A stretch of DNA of 64,000 nt, from NCBI GenBank assembly GCA_965276665.1, contig OZ255620.1:2604001-2668000 (forward strand), written 5' to 3'. A model generated the notes under the pieces. That model was given only the letters and a program-made list of their open reading frames with translations. It did not search any database and had not been told where the DNA came from. Made by a program: the position numbers and the translations under genes. This stretch comes from CAWGJC01 sp965276665. Lineage in GTDB: Bacteria; Pseudomonadota; Alphaproteobacteria; Acetobacterales; Acetobacteraceae. This document shows, one piece after another, positions 1 through 7,530 of the stretch. The stretch's first letter is position 1. Every line of letters starts with the position of its first letter.

Positions 1-1001
1 CCGATCTCGCGCGCCGGCAGGCGGAATGGCGCGAGGCAGGCGATCACCGCGGCCGGGCGCGCCACGACGATCAGCACCAGCGTGACCACCAGGCCGCCCG
101 GGATGAGCGGCAACAGATCATGCGGCGTCACCAGCAGCCCGAGCATGAGAAAAAGCGCGATCTGCGCCAGCCCGGCCATCGCGCCGAAGAAATGCTCGAC
201 CGCCGCGCGCGTCTCGTGACGCCCCGCGCCTGCCACCACCCCCGCCAGATAGACCGCGAGGAACCCGCTCGTGCCCGCGCGCTGCGCCGCCCCGAACAGC
301 AGCATCGCCGCGCACAAGGCAAGCACCGGGGCGAACGTCGCATCCGCATCCCCCCGCAACCGCCGCAACAGCGCCACCATCACCCAGCCGCCGGCCAGGC
401 CGATCGCGCCGCCACCCAGCATCTCGCGCGCGAAGAACAGCGCCGCCTGCCGCAGCGCGACGCCGTGGTGCAGGGACACGACTTCCATCAGCAGCAGCAC
501 GAGAAAGATCGACATCGGATCGTTGAGGCCGGATTCCACCTCGAGCACCGCCATCAGCCGCTCCGGCACCGCCACCCGGGCGGTGCGCAGCACCGAGGCG
601 ACCGCCGCCGCATCCGTCGGCGCCACCGTGGCACCCAGCAGCAGCCCGAGCGCCAGCGGCAGGCCGCCGATCCAGGACGCCGCCAGCCCGGTGATCGCCG
701 CCGTCGCCAGCACGCCGACCGTCGCGAGCGCCAGCGCCGGCTTCCACCCCGCGCGGAGGACCGGAACCGTCGTCTTCAACCCGCCCTCGAACAGGATTAT
801 CCCGAGCGCCAGGCTGCCGATCAGATAGGCGGACCCGAAATTGCTGTACGCCAGCCCGAACCCGTCCTCGCCCGCCACCATCCCGAGCGCCAGAAACACC
901 AGGAGCAAGGGCGCGCCGAACCGATGCGACACCAGCCCGGCCAGAATCGCCACCACGCCGAGCGCGCCGCCGAGCAGGATGAGGTCGTCGGCGCCGCTCA
1001 T
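1..1001 (-). CDS. K+/H+ (CPA1-type) antiporter, C-terminus outside window
   Basis: The minus-strand frame opens with ATG at 1001 and stays open to the window edge, giving 333 residues of a protein that normally has 550-600. It shows the start of the NhaP2/CvrA-like potassium/proton antiporter family: an early LLVFLALGMVAGEDG stretch, about ten hydrophobic segments, and the transport-core motif with GLNDP. It should exchange a monovalent cation for protons across the inner membrane. The ribosome site before 1001 is weak (GGA about 8 bases upstream). The cytoplasmic C-terminal domain that would separate K+/H+ from Na+/H+ exchangers lies outside the window, so the substrate is not certain. It is read in the same direction as phaB but 44 bases downstream of it. 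Confidence 0.85.
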   Translation of the reverse strand, partial: MSGADDLILLGGALGVVAILAGLVSHRFGAPLLLVFLALGMVAGEDGFGLAYSNFGSAYLIGSLALGIILFEGGLKTTVPVLRAGWKPALALATVGVLATAAITGLAASWIGGLPLALGLLLGATVAPTDAAAVASVLRTARVAVPERLMAVLEVESGLNDPMSIFLVLLLMEVVSLHHGVALRQAALFFAREMLGGGAIGLAGGWVMVALLRRLRGDADATFAPVLALCAAMLLFGAAQRAGTSGFLAVYLAGVVAGAGRHETRAAVEHFFGAMAGLAQIALFLMLGLLVTPHDLLPLIPGGLVVTLVLIVVARPAAVIACLAPFRLPAREI

Positions 1002-1044
1002 GGATGTGTCCGGTCAGACGTGAAGCACGGCCGCGGACGCGCGC

Positions 1045-1767
1045 TCAATACATGTGCTGGCCGCCATTGATCGAGAGCGTCGAGCCGGTGACGAAATCCG
1101 CGTCATCCGCGGTCAGGAACAGCACGCCGCGCGCGATGTCCTCCGCATGGCCGAGCCGTCCGACCGGGATCCGCGCCACGATCTTCTGCAGCACATCCGC
1201 CGGCACCGCACGCACCATGTCGGTGTCCACATAGCCGGGCGCGATCGCGTTCACCGTGATGCCGAACCGCGCGCCCTCCTGCGCCAGCGCCTTGGTGAAG
1301 CCGTGAATGCCGGATTTCGCCGCGGCGTAATTCACCTGCCCATACTGCCCGGCCTGCCCGTTGATGCTGCCGATATTCACCACCCGCCCGAACCGCGCCT
1401 GCCGCATGCCGTCGAACGTCAGCTTGCAGAGGTTGAAGCAGGAGCCGAGATTGGTGTCGATCACCGCATCCCACATGTCCCGATCCATCCGCGCCATCGT
1501 CGCGTCCCGGGTGATGCCGGCATTGTTGACGAGAATCTCGACCGCGCCGTGCGCACCGGCAATCTCCCGCACCGCCACCGTGCAGGCGGCGAGATCCCCG
1601 GCATCGAACCGCATCACCGCAATGCCGGTCTCCTTGGCGAACGCCGCCGCCGCCGCATCATTCCCGGCATAGCTCGCAACCACAACCCGCCCGGCCCCCT
1701 GCAACGCCCGGCTGATCGCAGCGCCGATGCCGCGCGTGCCGCCGGTAACCAACGCAACCCGAGCCAT
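1045..1767 (-). CDS. phaB: acetoacetyl-CoA reductase
   Basis: A 240-residue short-chain dehydrogenase that reduces acetoacetyl-CoA to (R)-3-hydroxybutyryl-CoA with NADPH, the second step of PHB synthesis. The cofactor motif TGGTRGIG is at residues 8-15, NNAG at 81-84, the catalytic Ser near 134 (NIGS), and Tyr147/Lys151 in YAAAK. Length and the ending GGQHMY are typical of PhaB. The start at 1767 is preferred over an in-frame start 8 codons upstream because AGGGAGG lies 6 bases before this ATG. It lies 370 bases beyond phaA, with a family C repeat and a family A element in between, so it may have its own promoter. A generic FabG-like reductase is possible but the phaA/C/E/R context favours PhaB. 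Confidence 0.93.
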   Translation of the reverse strand: MARVALVTGGTRGIGAAISRALQGAGRVVVASYAGNDAAAAAFAKETGIAVMRFDAGDLAACTVAVREIAGAHGAVEILVNNAGITRDATMARMDRDMWDAVIDTNLGSCFNLCKLTFDGMRQARFGRVVNIGSINGQAGQYGQVNYAAAKSGIHGFTKALAQEGARFGITVNAIAPGYVDTDMVRAVPADVLQKIVARIPVGRLGHAEDIARGVLFLTADDADFVTGSTLSINGGQHMY

Positions 1768-1842
1768 GCCGCGCCTCCCTGTGTTTCCCACAATGCTAGA
1801 GCAACGCGGAAGGGGTGGGCAGGGTCAATACGGCCAGGGCCA

Positions 1843-1995
1843 GAAAGGCCAGGTTCGGCAAGGCCGGGGCGCTGCCCCTGGACCCCGCCAAGGCAGTCGC
1901 CCTTAGAACCCGATACGATGCCAGCGTGAGACTGGCGGAGCCTGATGTGATCAGGTGTTTGATTGCGCTTCGCGCGACGTGCCAGCGGGTTTTCA
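1843..1995. repeat. family C repeat, degenerate copy
   Basis: This stretch between phaB and phaA matches the family C element seen best at 35243-35516: the GGGGCGCTGCCCCTGGACCCCGC block, GGCAGTCGCCCTTAGAACCCGATACG, and a tail containing TTTGATTGCGCTTCGCGC. It abuts the family A element that starts at 1996. No gene is visible in 1768-2137 apart from these repeats. Confidence 0.7.
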
Positions 1996-2137
1996 GGGGC
2001 TGGTTGGCAACGTGATCTGGTGAGTCAGCTGGCGTGATTTTCCGAGCACCGGAGCGGAGCGGCCTTGCTGGCCGTGAGCCTCGGCGCACAGGAAAAGCGC
2101 GTCAGACGGCCGCCAGGGCGCGTTTCCAACCAGCCCC
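1996..2137. mobile_element. family A miniature inverted-repeat element, copy 1
   Basis: A 142-bp element with imperfect ends GGGGCTGGTTGGCAACG and CGTTTCCAACCAGCCCC. The inner part contains GAGCACCGGAGCGGAGCGGCC and GGAAAAGCGCGTCAGACGGCCGCCAG, shared with the copies at 5496, 9542 and 10514. The flanking trinucleotides are TCA on the left and TTA on the right, both TNA. The right flank is the TAA stop codon of phaA read on the minus strand, so the element begins at the first base after phaA. It has no coding capacity. Confidence 0.8.
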
Positions 2138-3310
2138 TTACATCTCCACGCACATGGCCACACCCATTCCCCCGCCGATGCAGAGCGTGGCGAGGCCTTT
2201 CTTGGCGCTCCGCTTCTTCATCTCGTGGAGCAACGTGGTGAGCACGCGGGCGCCGGAGGCGCCGATCGGGTGGCCGATCGCGATGGCGCCCCCGTTGACG
2301 TTCACCTTCTCGGGATCCCAGCCGAGATCCTTGTTCACCGCGCAGGCCTGGGCGGCGAAGGCTTCGTTGGCCTCGATGAGGTCGAGATCGTCCACCCGCC
2401 AACCGGCGCGCTCGAGCGCCTTGCGGGTGGAGGGGATCGGGCCGGTTCCCATCACCGCCGGGTCGACGCCGGCGGTGGCGAAGGAGACGATGCGGGCGAG
2501 CGGGGCGAGGCCCCGCTTTTCGGCTTCGGCGGCGGTCATCAGCACGAGGGCGGCGGCGCCGTCATTGATGCCGCTGGCATTGCCTGCCGTCACCGTGCCG
2601 TCCTTCGAAAAGGCCGGGCGCAGGCGGGCCATCTGCTCCGCGCTCGAATCGTGGCGGATGTATTCGTCGTCCGACACCACCGTGTCGGCTTTGCGGCCCT
2701 TCACCGTCACCGGCACGATCTCGTCGCGGAACCGGCCGGATTTCTGCGCCGCCGAGGCTTTCTGCTGGGAGCCGACGGCGAAGCTGTCCTGCTCCTCGCG
2801 GGTGATCTGGTAGGCGCGCGCGACGTTCTCCGCGGTGTTGCCCATGTGGTAGCCGTGGAAGGCGTCCCACAGCCCGTCCTTCAGCATGGTGTCGACGAGG
2901 CCGAGCTCGCCCATCTTGACGCCGCTGCGCAGGTAAGCCGCGTGCGGCGCCTGGGTCATGCTTTCCTGGCCGCCCGCCACCACGATCTGGCTCTCGCCGG
3001 TGCGGATCTGCTGGGCGCCGAGGGCGACCGCGCGCAGGCCCGAGCCGCAGAGCTGGTTGATGCCGAAGGCGGTTTTTTCCTGCGGGATCCCGGCGGCGAT
3101 CGCCGCCTGGCGCGCCGGGTTCTGGCCCTGCGCCGCGGTGAGGATCTGGCCGAGGATCACCTCGTCCACCTCGGCCGCCTCGATGCCGGCGCGTTCCATC
3201 GCCGCCTGCACCGCCGCCGTGCCGAGCACATGGGCGGGAAGCGAGCCGAGCGCCCCGTTGAAACTGCCGACCGGCGTGCGGACGGCCGAGACGATGACGA
3301 CATCTTCCAT
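2138..3310 (-). CDS. phaA: acetyl-CoA C-acetyltransferase (beta-ketothiolase)
   Basis: A 390-residue thiolase that condenses two acetyl-CoA to acetoacetyl-CoA, the first committed step to PHB. Cys88 in NQLCGSG is the acyl-enzyme nucleophile, His347 lies in IGHPIGASG, and Cys377 in CIGGGMG completes the active site. Length and motifs fit the biosynthetic thiolase class. The ATG at 3310 has GGAG 8 bases upstream. The upstream neighbour phaC stops 25 bases away, so the two are probably co-transcribed from phaE. A family A element begins directly after its TAA stop. Confidence 0.95.
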   Translation of the reverse strand: MEDVVIVSAVRTPVGSFNGALGSLPAHVLGTAAVQAAMERAGIEAAEVDEVILGQILTAAQGQNPARQAAIAAGIPQEKTAFGINQLCGSGLRAVALGAQQIRTGESQIVVAGGQESMTQAPHAAYLRSGVKMGELGLVDTMLKDGLWDAFHGYHMGNTAENVARAYQITREEQDSFAVGSQQKASAAQKSGRFRDEIVPVTVKGRKADTVVSDDEYIRHDSSAEQMARLRPAFSKDGTVTAGNASGINDGAAALVLMTAAEAEKRGLAPLARIVSFATAGVDPAVMGTGPIPSTRKALERAGWRVDDLDLIEANEAFAAQACAVNKDLGWDPEKVNVNGGAIAIGHPIGASGARVLTTLLHEMKKRSAKKGLATLCIGGGMGVAMCVEM

Positions 3311-3335
3311 GGCTTTCGCTCCGGATTTCTTCCAC

Positions 3336-4508
3336 TCACATAGTCGTTCGCAGTCCGCTCAGCCAGTCCAGCAGGGGCCGCCACAGCGCCGCCTCGGCGT
3401 GCGATCCGGCCGCCATGCCGATATGGCCCGCCGCCGGCTCGTGCAGGCGGGCGCCGGGGATCAGCCGCGCCAGGGGCCGGGCGCTTTCCGGCGGCACGAT
3501 CCGGTCCCGCCCGGGCACCGCGACGAAGCAGGGCCGGTCGAGCCGCGCCGGATCGACCGGCAGCCCGGCCACCCGCCACGTTGCCTGCGCCGGCGTGTTC
3601 TCGCCATACCAGCCGGTCAGGCACTCGCGCGCCACCGGGGCGGCGAGCGGCACGCCGTCATTCAGCCAATCCTCGAGCGCCACGAACATCTTCGCCCGCG
3701 CGCCCTGCTGCGGCAGCCGGCCGAACTCGCGGTATTTCGCGGCGATCCCCGCCGGATCGAGCGAGGCGAACAGCATTTGCAGCGCATCCACCGGCAGCGT
3801 GCCGGTGGCCGCCATGACCGGTTCCGCGAGCGCGGCGAAGGCAGCGAGCTGCTGCGCCGCGGCCGGGTCGGCGGCGTGGAAATCCCACGGTGTGGCGAGC
3901 AGCGCCAGGGCCCGCACCTCCGCCGGCATCCGCAGCGCCGCGGCGATGGCGAGCAGCCCGCCCATGCAGTAGCCGGCGAGCACCACCGGCTCGCCCACCG
4001 CGCCGATCGCCCGCTCCAGCCGGCCGGCGATGTAGTCGGTCAGGTTGAAGCGCCGCTCCACCTCGCCCGGCCAGCCCCAGTCGAGCAGCAGGGGCCGGGC
4101 GCCGGACTCCGCCAGGAAGCGCATGAGGGAGCGGCCCGGCGCGAGGTCGAGCACGGTCGCGCGGTTGACCAGGCTCGGTACGAACAGCACCGGCGGACCC
4201 GATCCCGCGGACGGAGCGGCGTAATCGAGCAGCCGGCTTTCCCCCTCGGACCAGATTGCCGGCGGGTCCGGCAGGTCGCGCACCCAGGGGTGGCGGCGAT
4301 AGGCGGCGATGCCGGCGATCAGCGCGGGATCAGGGGCGGCGGTCCGGGGTTGCCCGGTCTGAGGTTGCCCGGTCTGAGGTTGCCCGGTCTGAGGTTGCCC
4401 GGTCTGAGGTTGCCCGGTCCTGGGTTGCCCGGTCCTGGGTTGCGATGAGAGCGGCGAGGCGGGATTCGAGCTCGGCCACCCGGGCGCGGAGCCGTTCCAG
4501 CTCGCCAT
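3336..4508 (-). CDS. phaC: class III-type PHA synthase catalytic subunit
   Basis: An alpha/beta-hydrolase fold polymerase that joins 3-hydroxyacyl-CoA units at the granule surface. The lipase-like box is GYCMGG, with Cys rather than Ser as nucleophile (residue 181 from the ATG at 4508). Other hallmarks are the block LLLDWGWPGE, Asp335 in PGRDRIVPP and His362 in GHIG. The sequence runs parallel to class III PhaC, which is about 355 residues. The start is uncertain: conserved sequence begins near 4330, where phaE stops, and upstream of that the frame contains only GQPQT repeats encoded by a minisatellite. ATG 4508 is the nearest canonical in-frame start and would overlap phaE by 179 bases; 4649 is a further option. 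A non-AUG start near 4330 is also possible. Confidence 0.85.
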   Translation of the reverse strand: MASWNGSAPGWPSSNPASPLSSQPRTGQPRTGQPQTGQPQTGQPQTGQPQTGQPRTAAPDPALIAGIAAYRRHPWVRDLPDPPAIWSEGESRLLDYAAPSAGSGPPVLFVPSLVNRATVLDLAPGRSLMRFLAESGARPLLLDWGWPGEVERRFNLTDYIAGRLERAIGAVGEPVVLAGYCMGGLLAIAAALRMPAEVRALALLATPWDFHAADPAAAQQLAAFAALAEPVMAATGTLPVDALQMLFASLDPAGIAAKYREFGRLPQQGARAKMFVALEDWLNDGVPLAAPVARECLTGWYGENTPAQATWRVAGLPVDPARLDRPCFVAVPGRDRIVPPESARPLARLIPGARLHEPAAGHIGMAAGSHAEAALWRPLLDWLSGLRTTM

Positions 4509-4818
4509 CGGCCCCAGCCCCGGACTGCTCAGCCCCGGACTGCTCAACCCCGGACTGTCCAGCGCCCCGCTGCCCATCATCAGATGCAGCAGAAGCGGGC
4601 GCGGGCCCCGACGGCGGAGCGGCCCCGGCGCGTCCGGCCGCGGCGTCAACGACCCCGCCCGCGAGCGCGGCCCAGTATGCGGCCCAGTATCCGGCCAGGC
4701 GCTGCCATCCCTCCTGCACCTCCCGGTCGACGGCGAGCGCCGCCGCCTCGCTCTGCCAGATCGCGATCCAGTCGCGCGCCAGCGCGGCCGGGTCCGGCGT
4801 CTCTCCCGTATCGGTCAT
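4330..4818 (-). CDS. phaE: PhaE-like PHA synthase subunit
   Basis: A 162-residue protein directly upstream of phaC. The N-terminal 45 residues are Trp-rich (DWIAIWQSE, GYWAAYWAAL), as in PhaE subunits. An Ala/Pro/Gly linker with three EQSGA-type units follows, then a short coiled coil (ELERLRARVAELESRLAAL) and a tail of DRATS/DRATQ pentapeptides. PhaE pairs with class III PhaC. ATG 4818 is chosen over an upstream in-frame TTG at 4827; no strong ribosome site is visible. The last 100 bases are a 15-bp minisatellite also open in the phaC frame. Assignment rests on position, length and the Trp-rich start, because this family is poorly conserved. Confidence 0.7.
   Translation of the reverse strand: MTDTGETPDPAALARDWIAIWQSEAAALAVDREVQEGWQRLAGYWAAYWAALAGGVVDAAAGRAGAAPPSGPAPASAASDDGQRGAGQSGVEQSGAEQSGAGADGELERLRARVAELESRLAALIATQDRATQDRATSDRATSDRATSDRATSDRATPDRRP
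4348..4443. repeat. 15-bp minisatellite at the phaE/phaC junction
   Basis: Six full copies and a partial one of a 15-bp unit (GGTTGCCCGGTCTGA, the last two copies ending in CCTG). On the minus strand the array encodes DRAT[S/Q] pentapeptides in the phaE frame and GQP[Q/R]T pentapeptides in the frame that leads into phaC. Because 15 is divisible by 3, copy-number change keeps both frames open. A second short array (about 4516-4560, unit like CAGCCCCGGACTGCT) lies in the same linker. Confidence 0.9.
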
Positions 4819-4889
4819 GCGACGCAAGCCGATACCGTGTTCCGCCGAATTGCTCTAGTCTCTCCCGTGCAACGATCGTGGTGGCCCTG

Positions 4890-5495
4890 ATGTCGCAAAC
4901 AGCCGTTCCGGACGATCCGACGCCGTCCGTCGAGCCGGTGGTGGTGAAGAAATACGCCAACCGCCGACTGTACAACACGGAAAGCTCCAGCTACATCACG
5001 CTCGACACCCTGGCCGAGATGGTCCGGGCCGGGCGTGACTTCGTGGTCTACGACGCCAAGACCGGCGAGGACATCACCCGCGGCGTCCTCACCCAGATCA
5101 TCGTCGAGGAGGAGGGCAAGGGGCGCGCGATGCTGCCGACCAGCTTCCTCCGCCAGCTGATCGGTTTCTACGGCGACAGCCTGCAGACCCTGGTGCCCCG
5201 GTACCTCGAGCAGACGATGGGCAATTTCGCCCGCCAGCAGCAGCAGATGCGCGCCGCCATGCAGCAGACGATGGGCAATTTCCTGCCCTTCAGCATGGAG
5301 GAGGTCGGGCGGCAGAACATGGCGATGATGGAGCGCGCGCTCAGCCTGTTCTCCCCCTTCTATCGCCAGCCGGACTCCGGCGCGCCGGGCGAGCCGGAAA
5401 CCGAGCTCGACCTGCTGCGCGCCGAGGTGGAGCGCCTGCGCGCCGAGCTCGCCGAGGCCAGGGCGGCGCCGAAGCGCCCGAAGATCATCACCTGA
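4890..5495 (+). CDS. phaR: polyhydroxyalkanoate synthesis repressor
   Basis: A 201-residue regulator that binds both DNA and PHB and controls phasin and PHA genes. The N-terminal DNA-binding domain is clear: VVKKYANRRLYNTESSSYIT at residues 18-37, then LDTLAEMVRAG and VYDAKTGEDITR. The middle holds two QQTMGNF/EQTMGNF segments typical of the PHB accumulation domain, and the C-terminus is a Leu/Glu-rich coiled coil (LLRAEVERLRAELAEA). The ATG at 4890 fits the family N-terminus; earlier in-frame starts only read phaE antisense. It is divergent from phaE with 71 bases between starts. A family A element begins immediately after its TGA. Confidence 0.95.
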   Translation: MSQTAVPDDPTPSVEPVVVKKYANRRLYNTESSSYITLDTLAEMVRAGRDFVVYDAKTGEDITRGVLTQIIVEEEGKGRAMLPTSFLRQLIGFYGDSLQTLVPRYLEQTMGNFARQQQQMRAAMQQTMGNFLPFSMEEVGRQNMAMMERALSLFSPFYRQPDSGAPGEPETELDLLRAEVERLRAELAEARAAPKRPKIIT

Positions 5496-6117
5496 GAGCC
5501 TGTTTGGAAACGCGGCCTGGGGAGCCATATGGCGCGCGTTTCCGAGCCTCGGCGCGGAACGGCCTTGAGGCCGTGAGCCTCGGCGCACAGGAAAAGCGCG
5601 TCAGATGGCCGCCAGAGCGCGTTTCTCCACAAGCTCTGAGAGGCCGCGCCAGGCGGCGCGCGATCAGCGCGGCGGTGCGCGACGCCGGCGGCACCGCGTT
5701 CGGCACGGTGAGGGCGGCGAAGCGCCGGCGGTGATACCCGGCGGCGCGCATCGCCCGCACCCGCGCCATCTCCCAGGCATCGAGCATTCGGCCGCGCCCG
5801 CGCAGCACGATCGGCAGCGGCGTCGCGAGAGTGACCACCAGCAGCGCCCCGCCGCAGCGCGCGCGCAGCCGGGCATAGCCGGCGCGATCCAGCGGATAGG
5901 CGATGACCAGCCGGCGCCGGCGCTGCGCGACCACCTGGAGCAGCGCCGCCAGCGCCATCGCCCAGCGCTCGCGGTTCGGCAGGCCGGACGGGCCGGCGAG
6001 GTCGTCGCCGTCGAGAAACACCGCGCCCGGCAGGCGCGCGGCGAGCGCCCGTCCGACCGCGCTCTTGCCCGATCCCACCGTCCCGTTCAGCCAGATCACG
6101 CGCGCCCGGCCCGGCAC
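5488..6117 (-). CDS. P-loop kinase-like NTPase with element-extended C-terminus
   Basis: A 209-residue protein with a Walker A motif NGTVGSGKS at residues 11-19, followed by FLDGDDL and a layout like small shikimate or gluconate kinase-type phosphotransferases. The substrate is unknown. GTG 6117 is taken as start; more upstream codons read through the family B element. The last 48 residues are encoded by the family A element at 5496-5636. Element plus 3-base duplication is 144 bp, so it entered in frame and the protein reaches its old stop. Without it the protein would end LARPLR after 161 residues. The tail overlaps the phaR stop in convergent orientation. Confidence 0.65.
   Translation of the reverse strand: MPGRARVIWLNGTVGSGKSAVGRALAARLPGAVFLDGDDLAGPSGLPNRERWAMALAALLQVVAQRRRRLVIAYPLDRAGYARLRARCGGALLVVTLATPLPIVLRGRGRMLDAWEMARVRAMRAAGYHRRRFAALTVPNAVPPASRTAALIARRLARPLRACGETRSGGHLTRFSCAPRLTASRPFRAEARKRAPYGSPGRVSKQALR
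5496..5636. mobile_element. family A miniature inverted-repeat element, copy 2
   Basis: A 141-bp element with left end GAGCCTGTTTGGAAACG and a degenerate right end (CGTTTCTCCACAAGCTC). It is flanked by TGA on both sides, a perfect 3-bp target duplication; the left TGA is the phaR stop codon. The inside shares GGAAAAGCGCGTCAGATGGCCGCCAG with the other copies. It lies inside the 3' end of the convergent P-loop gene. Confidence 0.88.
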
Positions 6118-6120
6118 GCC

Positions 6121-6250
6121 TAGAGCATTTTCGCCTTCGGTGGAGGCGGCGCCGGCCCTCGCGCCCACCCGGCCTCCCAGCGGTAGTATACTTTCGTTGG
6201 GAGGCCGAGTGGGCGCGAGGGCCGGCGCCGACTCAACTGAAAATGCTCTA
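6121..6250. mobile_element. family B palindromic element, copy 1
   Basis: A 130-bp near-perfect palindrome that begins TAGAGCATTTTC and ends GAAAATGCTCTA, with arms containing GGCGCCGGCCCTCGCGCCCACC and a centre GTAGTATACTTTC. Other copies lie at 31629, 61920, 63047 and 63579, with a half copy at 34147. The right-hand CTA is the TAG stop codon of the secreted protein gene that ends at 6248. TA ends suggest a TA-targeting transposon relic, but no transposase is present. Confidence 0.88.
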
Positions 6251-6724
6251 ATCGGCCGGCGCCCAGATCGATTGCGCGAAGCCGCGCGCGTCGAGGCGGA
6301 ACAGCGTCCCCGTCACCACCGCGCGGCCGGTTTGGCAGCGATAGGCATACCGCGTGTCGTGCCCCGTCGCGACCATCGGCACCACATCCGCCTGCGGATT
6401 GTCGCGGCAGAACGCCTCCGCCCCCGGATTCGCCTGCCCGGTCGCGATCTTTTGGCAGGGCAGGTTGGCGCCGATGAAGCAGGCATAGACGTGGCCGCCC
6501 ATGCAGCGGAACCGGCCCTGCGCCGCGAGCCGCGACACCGAAGGCGGCGGCGCGCCGGGAAACAGCGCGCGGAACGCAGCCAACGCGCCCGCGTGCAGCG
6601 AAGCGTCGTACCGGTGGATGGTGTCGTCATTCCCGGACGCGGCGCAGGCCTGCTCCAGGGTCGCGGCCCGCGCCGCATGCTGCGCCGCGACGAGCAGGAC
6701 CAGGATGACCAGGGCGCGAACCAT
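6248..6724 (-). CDS. secreted hypothetical protein
   Basis: A 158-residue protein starting MVRALVILVLLVAA, a signal peptide with likely cleavage after ARA near residue 20. The mature part has about six cysteines (for example FRCMGGHVYACF and NLPCQKI), suggesting disulfides in the periplasm. I do not recognise the family or a catalytic motif. The start 9 bases after the stop of the upstream GST gene suggests translational coupling; longer in-frame starts only read GST sequence. Its TAG stop is provided by the end of the family B element, so the original last residues may have been a little different. Confidence 0.65.
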   Translation of the reverse strand: MVRALVILVLLVAAQHAARAATLEQACAASGNDDTIHRYDASLHAGALAAFRALFPGAPPPSVSRLAAQGRFRCMGGHVYACFIGANLPCQKIATGQANPGAEAFCRDNPQADVVPMVATGHDTRYAYRCQTGRAVVTGTLFRLDARGFAQSIWAPAD

Positions 6725-6732
6725 CGCCGCGC

Positions 6733-7395
6733 TCACGCGACATCCTCGTAGCGCGCCACCCGCCATTCCGCCGGCTCCGCCGCCGCGGCCGCGTACCATG
6801 CCTCGATCAGGGGATGCCCGCGCACCCGCTCGCAATACGCGCGCGCGGCGGCGTCGATCGGCGCGTCATAGCCGAGGAAGCGCGCGACGACCGGCGCATA
6901 CATCGCATCCGCCACGGTGAAATCCGCGCCGAACAGGAACCGGCCGCCGCCGCCGAACGCCGCCCGCGTCTCCCGCCAGATCGCGGTGATGCGCGCGATG
7001 TCGGCGAGCACCGCCGGGCTCCGCCCGATGCCCGGACGATGCAGGCCGAGATTCATCGGCATCGCCTGGCGGAGCGCGGAGAAACCCGAATGCATCTCCG
7101 CCGAGATGCAGCGCGCCCGGGTGCGCGCGCGCAGCTCGGCCGGCCACAGCGCGGGCGCGATCTCCGCGCAATACCCGGCGATCGCGATCGTCTCCCACAC
7201 CTTGTTGCCGGCATGCTCGAGATACGGCACGAGCCCGTTCGGCGACACCACCCTGATCGCCGGCGTGGTCCCGCCGCCGGCGATCGGGATCACCACCTCC
7301 TCGACATCGAGCCCGGCGAGCTTCACCGCCAGCCAGCCGCGCAACGACCAGGACGAATAGCGCCGTGTGCCGATGTACAGTGTGCCGTCCGCCAT
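6733..7395 (-). CDS. glutathione S-transferase family protein
   Basis: A 220-residue two-domain GST. The N-terminal thioredoxin-like domain begins LYIGTRRYSSWSLRGWLAVK, with the Ser-rich active-site loop typical of bacterial beta/zeta-like GSTs, and has the glutathione-binding VPYLEH and ETIAI region (residues about 64-82). The helical C-terminal domain contains FTVADAMYAPVV, the N-capping box. It probably conjugates glutathione to an electrophile or acts in disulfide chemistry; the substrate is unknown. ATG 7395 is chosen because GGAGGG stands 5 bases upstream. The downstream secreted protein gene follows almost directly. Confidence 0.85.
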   Translation of the reverse strand: MADGTLYIGTRRYSSWSLRGWLAVKLAGLDVEEVVIPIAGGGTTPAIRVVSPNGLVPYLEHAGNKVWETIAIAGYCAEIAPALWPAELRARTRARCISAEMHSGFSALRQAMPMNLGLHRPGIGRSPAVLADIARITAIWRETRAAFGGGGRFLFGADFTVADAMYAPVVARFLGYDAPIDAAARAYCERVRGHPLIEAWYAAAAAEPAEWRVARYEDVA

Positions 7396-7530
7396 CACGC
7401 CCTCCGCCCCATTCGCGCCCGCCGTTTCGCGCAAGATGTCATGCCGCACCGGAGCCGGAAAGTCAGTCCACCACCACCCGCTTGCGCGGCCGGTAATCCT
7501 CGGCGCCAGTGGTGCGTATGGGCGCCCGCG

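Noticed and set aside
4348..4443. Tandem array considered as a CRISPR
   Set aside because: Units are 15 bp with no spacers and lie within coding sequence. No cas genes are in the window.
6121..6250. Family B palindrome considered as a simple rho-independent terminator
   Set aside because: It is far longer than a terminator stem, occurs as discrete homologous copies with TA ends, and has no T-run. It is better treated as a mobile-element relic, although it may still stop transcription.
7463..7515. Short minus-strand frame ending YRPRKRVVVD, possibly the tail of a lost gene
   Set aside because: The frame is too short to identify, and the sequence upstream changes to the low-GC GNAT gene. It may be a remnant but cannot be supported.
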